Shown here: piece by piece, positions 5,665 to 5,772 of the stretch
How the letters are laid out: every line of letters starts with the position of its first letter
Numbering within the stretch: the first letter of the stretch is position 1
DNA from: Desulfobacteraceae bacterium
GTDB lineage: Bacteria > Desulfobacterota > DSM-4660 > Desulfatiglandales > HGW-15
Assembly (NCBI GenBank): GCA_003819975.1
Contig: RPPU01000321.1
Span: 1-5,772, forward strand
Direction of reading: 5' to 3'
DNA length: 5,772 nucleotides
Program-made: the position numbers and the translations under genes
Notes under the pieces: generated by a model
Databases searched by the model: none
The model's input: the letters and a program-made list of their open reading frames with translations, nothing else
What the model was told of the DNA's origin: nothing

Positions 5665-5694
5665 TTGACGATCAATAAAGCGATATTTTATGGT
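5665..5694 (+). promoter_or_regulatory. Rightward promoter with a palindrome over its -10
   Basis: TTGACG (5665-5670), 18 bp, TATGGT (5689-5694), a reasonable sigma-70 match. The -10 lies within the loop of a 7-bp inverted repeat, CGATATT (5681-5687) and AATATCG (5695-5701), a likely operator position. It points to a gene beyond the right edge. Confidence 0.5.
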
Positions 5695-5737
5695 AATATC
5701 GTTGTCAGCCTTTAAGGCCCAATACAATAAGTCCAAT

Positions 5738-5770
5738 GATCCTCTGCAAAGCCGAACGGTCAAGAGGGTC
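5738..5770 (+). other. Stem-loop in the leader downstream of the 5665 promoter
   Basis: GATCCTCT (5738-5745) pairs with AGAGGGTC (5763-5770), eight pairs including one G-T, enclosing a 17-nt loop with GCAAAGCC and CGGTC. It may be part of a structured 5' leader cut by the window edge. No riboswitch class can be assigned. Confidence 0.35.
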
Positions 5771-5772
5771 AA

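Noticed and set aside
5428..5772. 114-codon minus-strand open frame at the right edge.
   Set aside because: It runs antisense through the receiver gene and its promoter-containing downstream region, and its protein resembles no family; it is a shadow of the real gene.

Overview
The window looks like ordinary Gram-negative bacterial chromosome. It holds a block of housekeeping and membrane genes on the left, two signalling genes on the right, and an unusual foldback repeat between the signalling genes. Gene content (ribonuclease E/G next to mutM, an M48 peptidase with a TPR tail, an HDOD protein, a lone receiver), sigma-70 type promoters and mid-range base composition fit a Desulfobacterota (deltaproteobacterial) organism. 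That placement is an inference from gene style only; nothing in the sequence fixes it.

Positions 1-3434 (plus strand): the 3' part of a ribonuclease E/G gene (cut by the window edge), mutM (Fpg DNA glycosylase) and a polytopic M48-type zinc peptidase with a C-terminal TPR region. They are separated by only 12 bp each, so they are probably one operon. It converges with the next gene, with 8 bp between the stop codons.

Positions 3443-4375 (minus strand): an HDOD-domain signalling protein with a TTG start and a near-perfect sigma-70 promoter immediately upstream. Divergent from it, at 5166-5618 on the plus strand, lies a stand-alone CheY-like receiver protein.

Positions 4381-5147 have no convincing gene. 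They are filled by a long imperfect inverted repeat, with arms at about 4401-4662 and 4867-5106 around a centre of about 200 bp. Each arm carries (a) a block of 14-bp palindromes, GGAAC-N4-GTTCC, at an exact 22-bp period, three copies on the left and two on the right, and (b) an inner foldback of about 85 bp built on the motif GGATTTCTAAAAATA. The centre holds a strong-looking rightward promoter (TTGACT, 17 bp, TATAAT) that would transcribe the right arm, either as a separate RNA or as a roughly 330-nt leader of the receiver gene. I do not recognise this element as a named family. It could be a MITE-like foldback element, two inverted copies of a dispersed palindromic repeat, or a pair of structured RNA or operator modules.

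Positions 5619-5772: a possible weak leftward terminator, then a plus-strand promoter whose -10 lies inside a 7-bp inverted repeat, then a leader with a stem-loop running to the window edge. These presumably serve a gene beyond the window.
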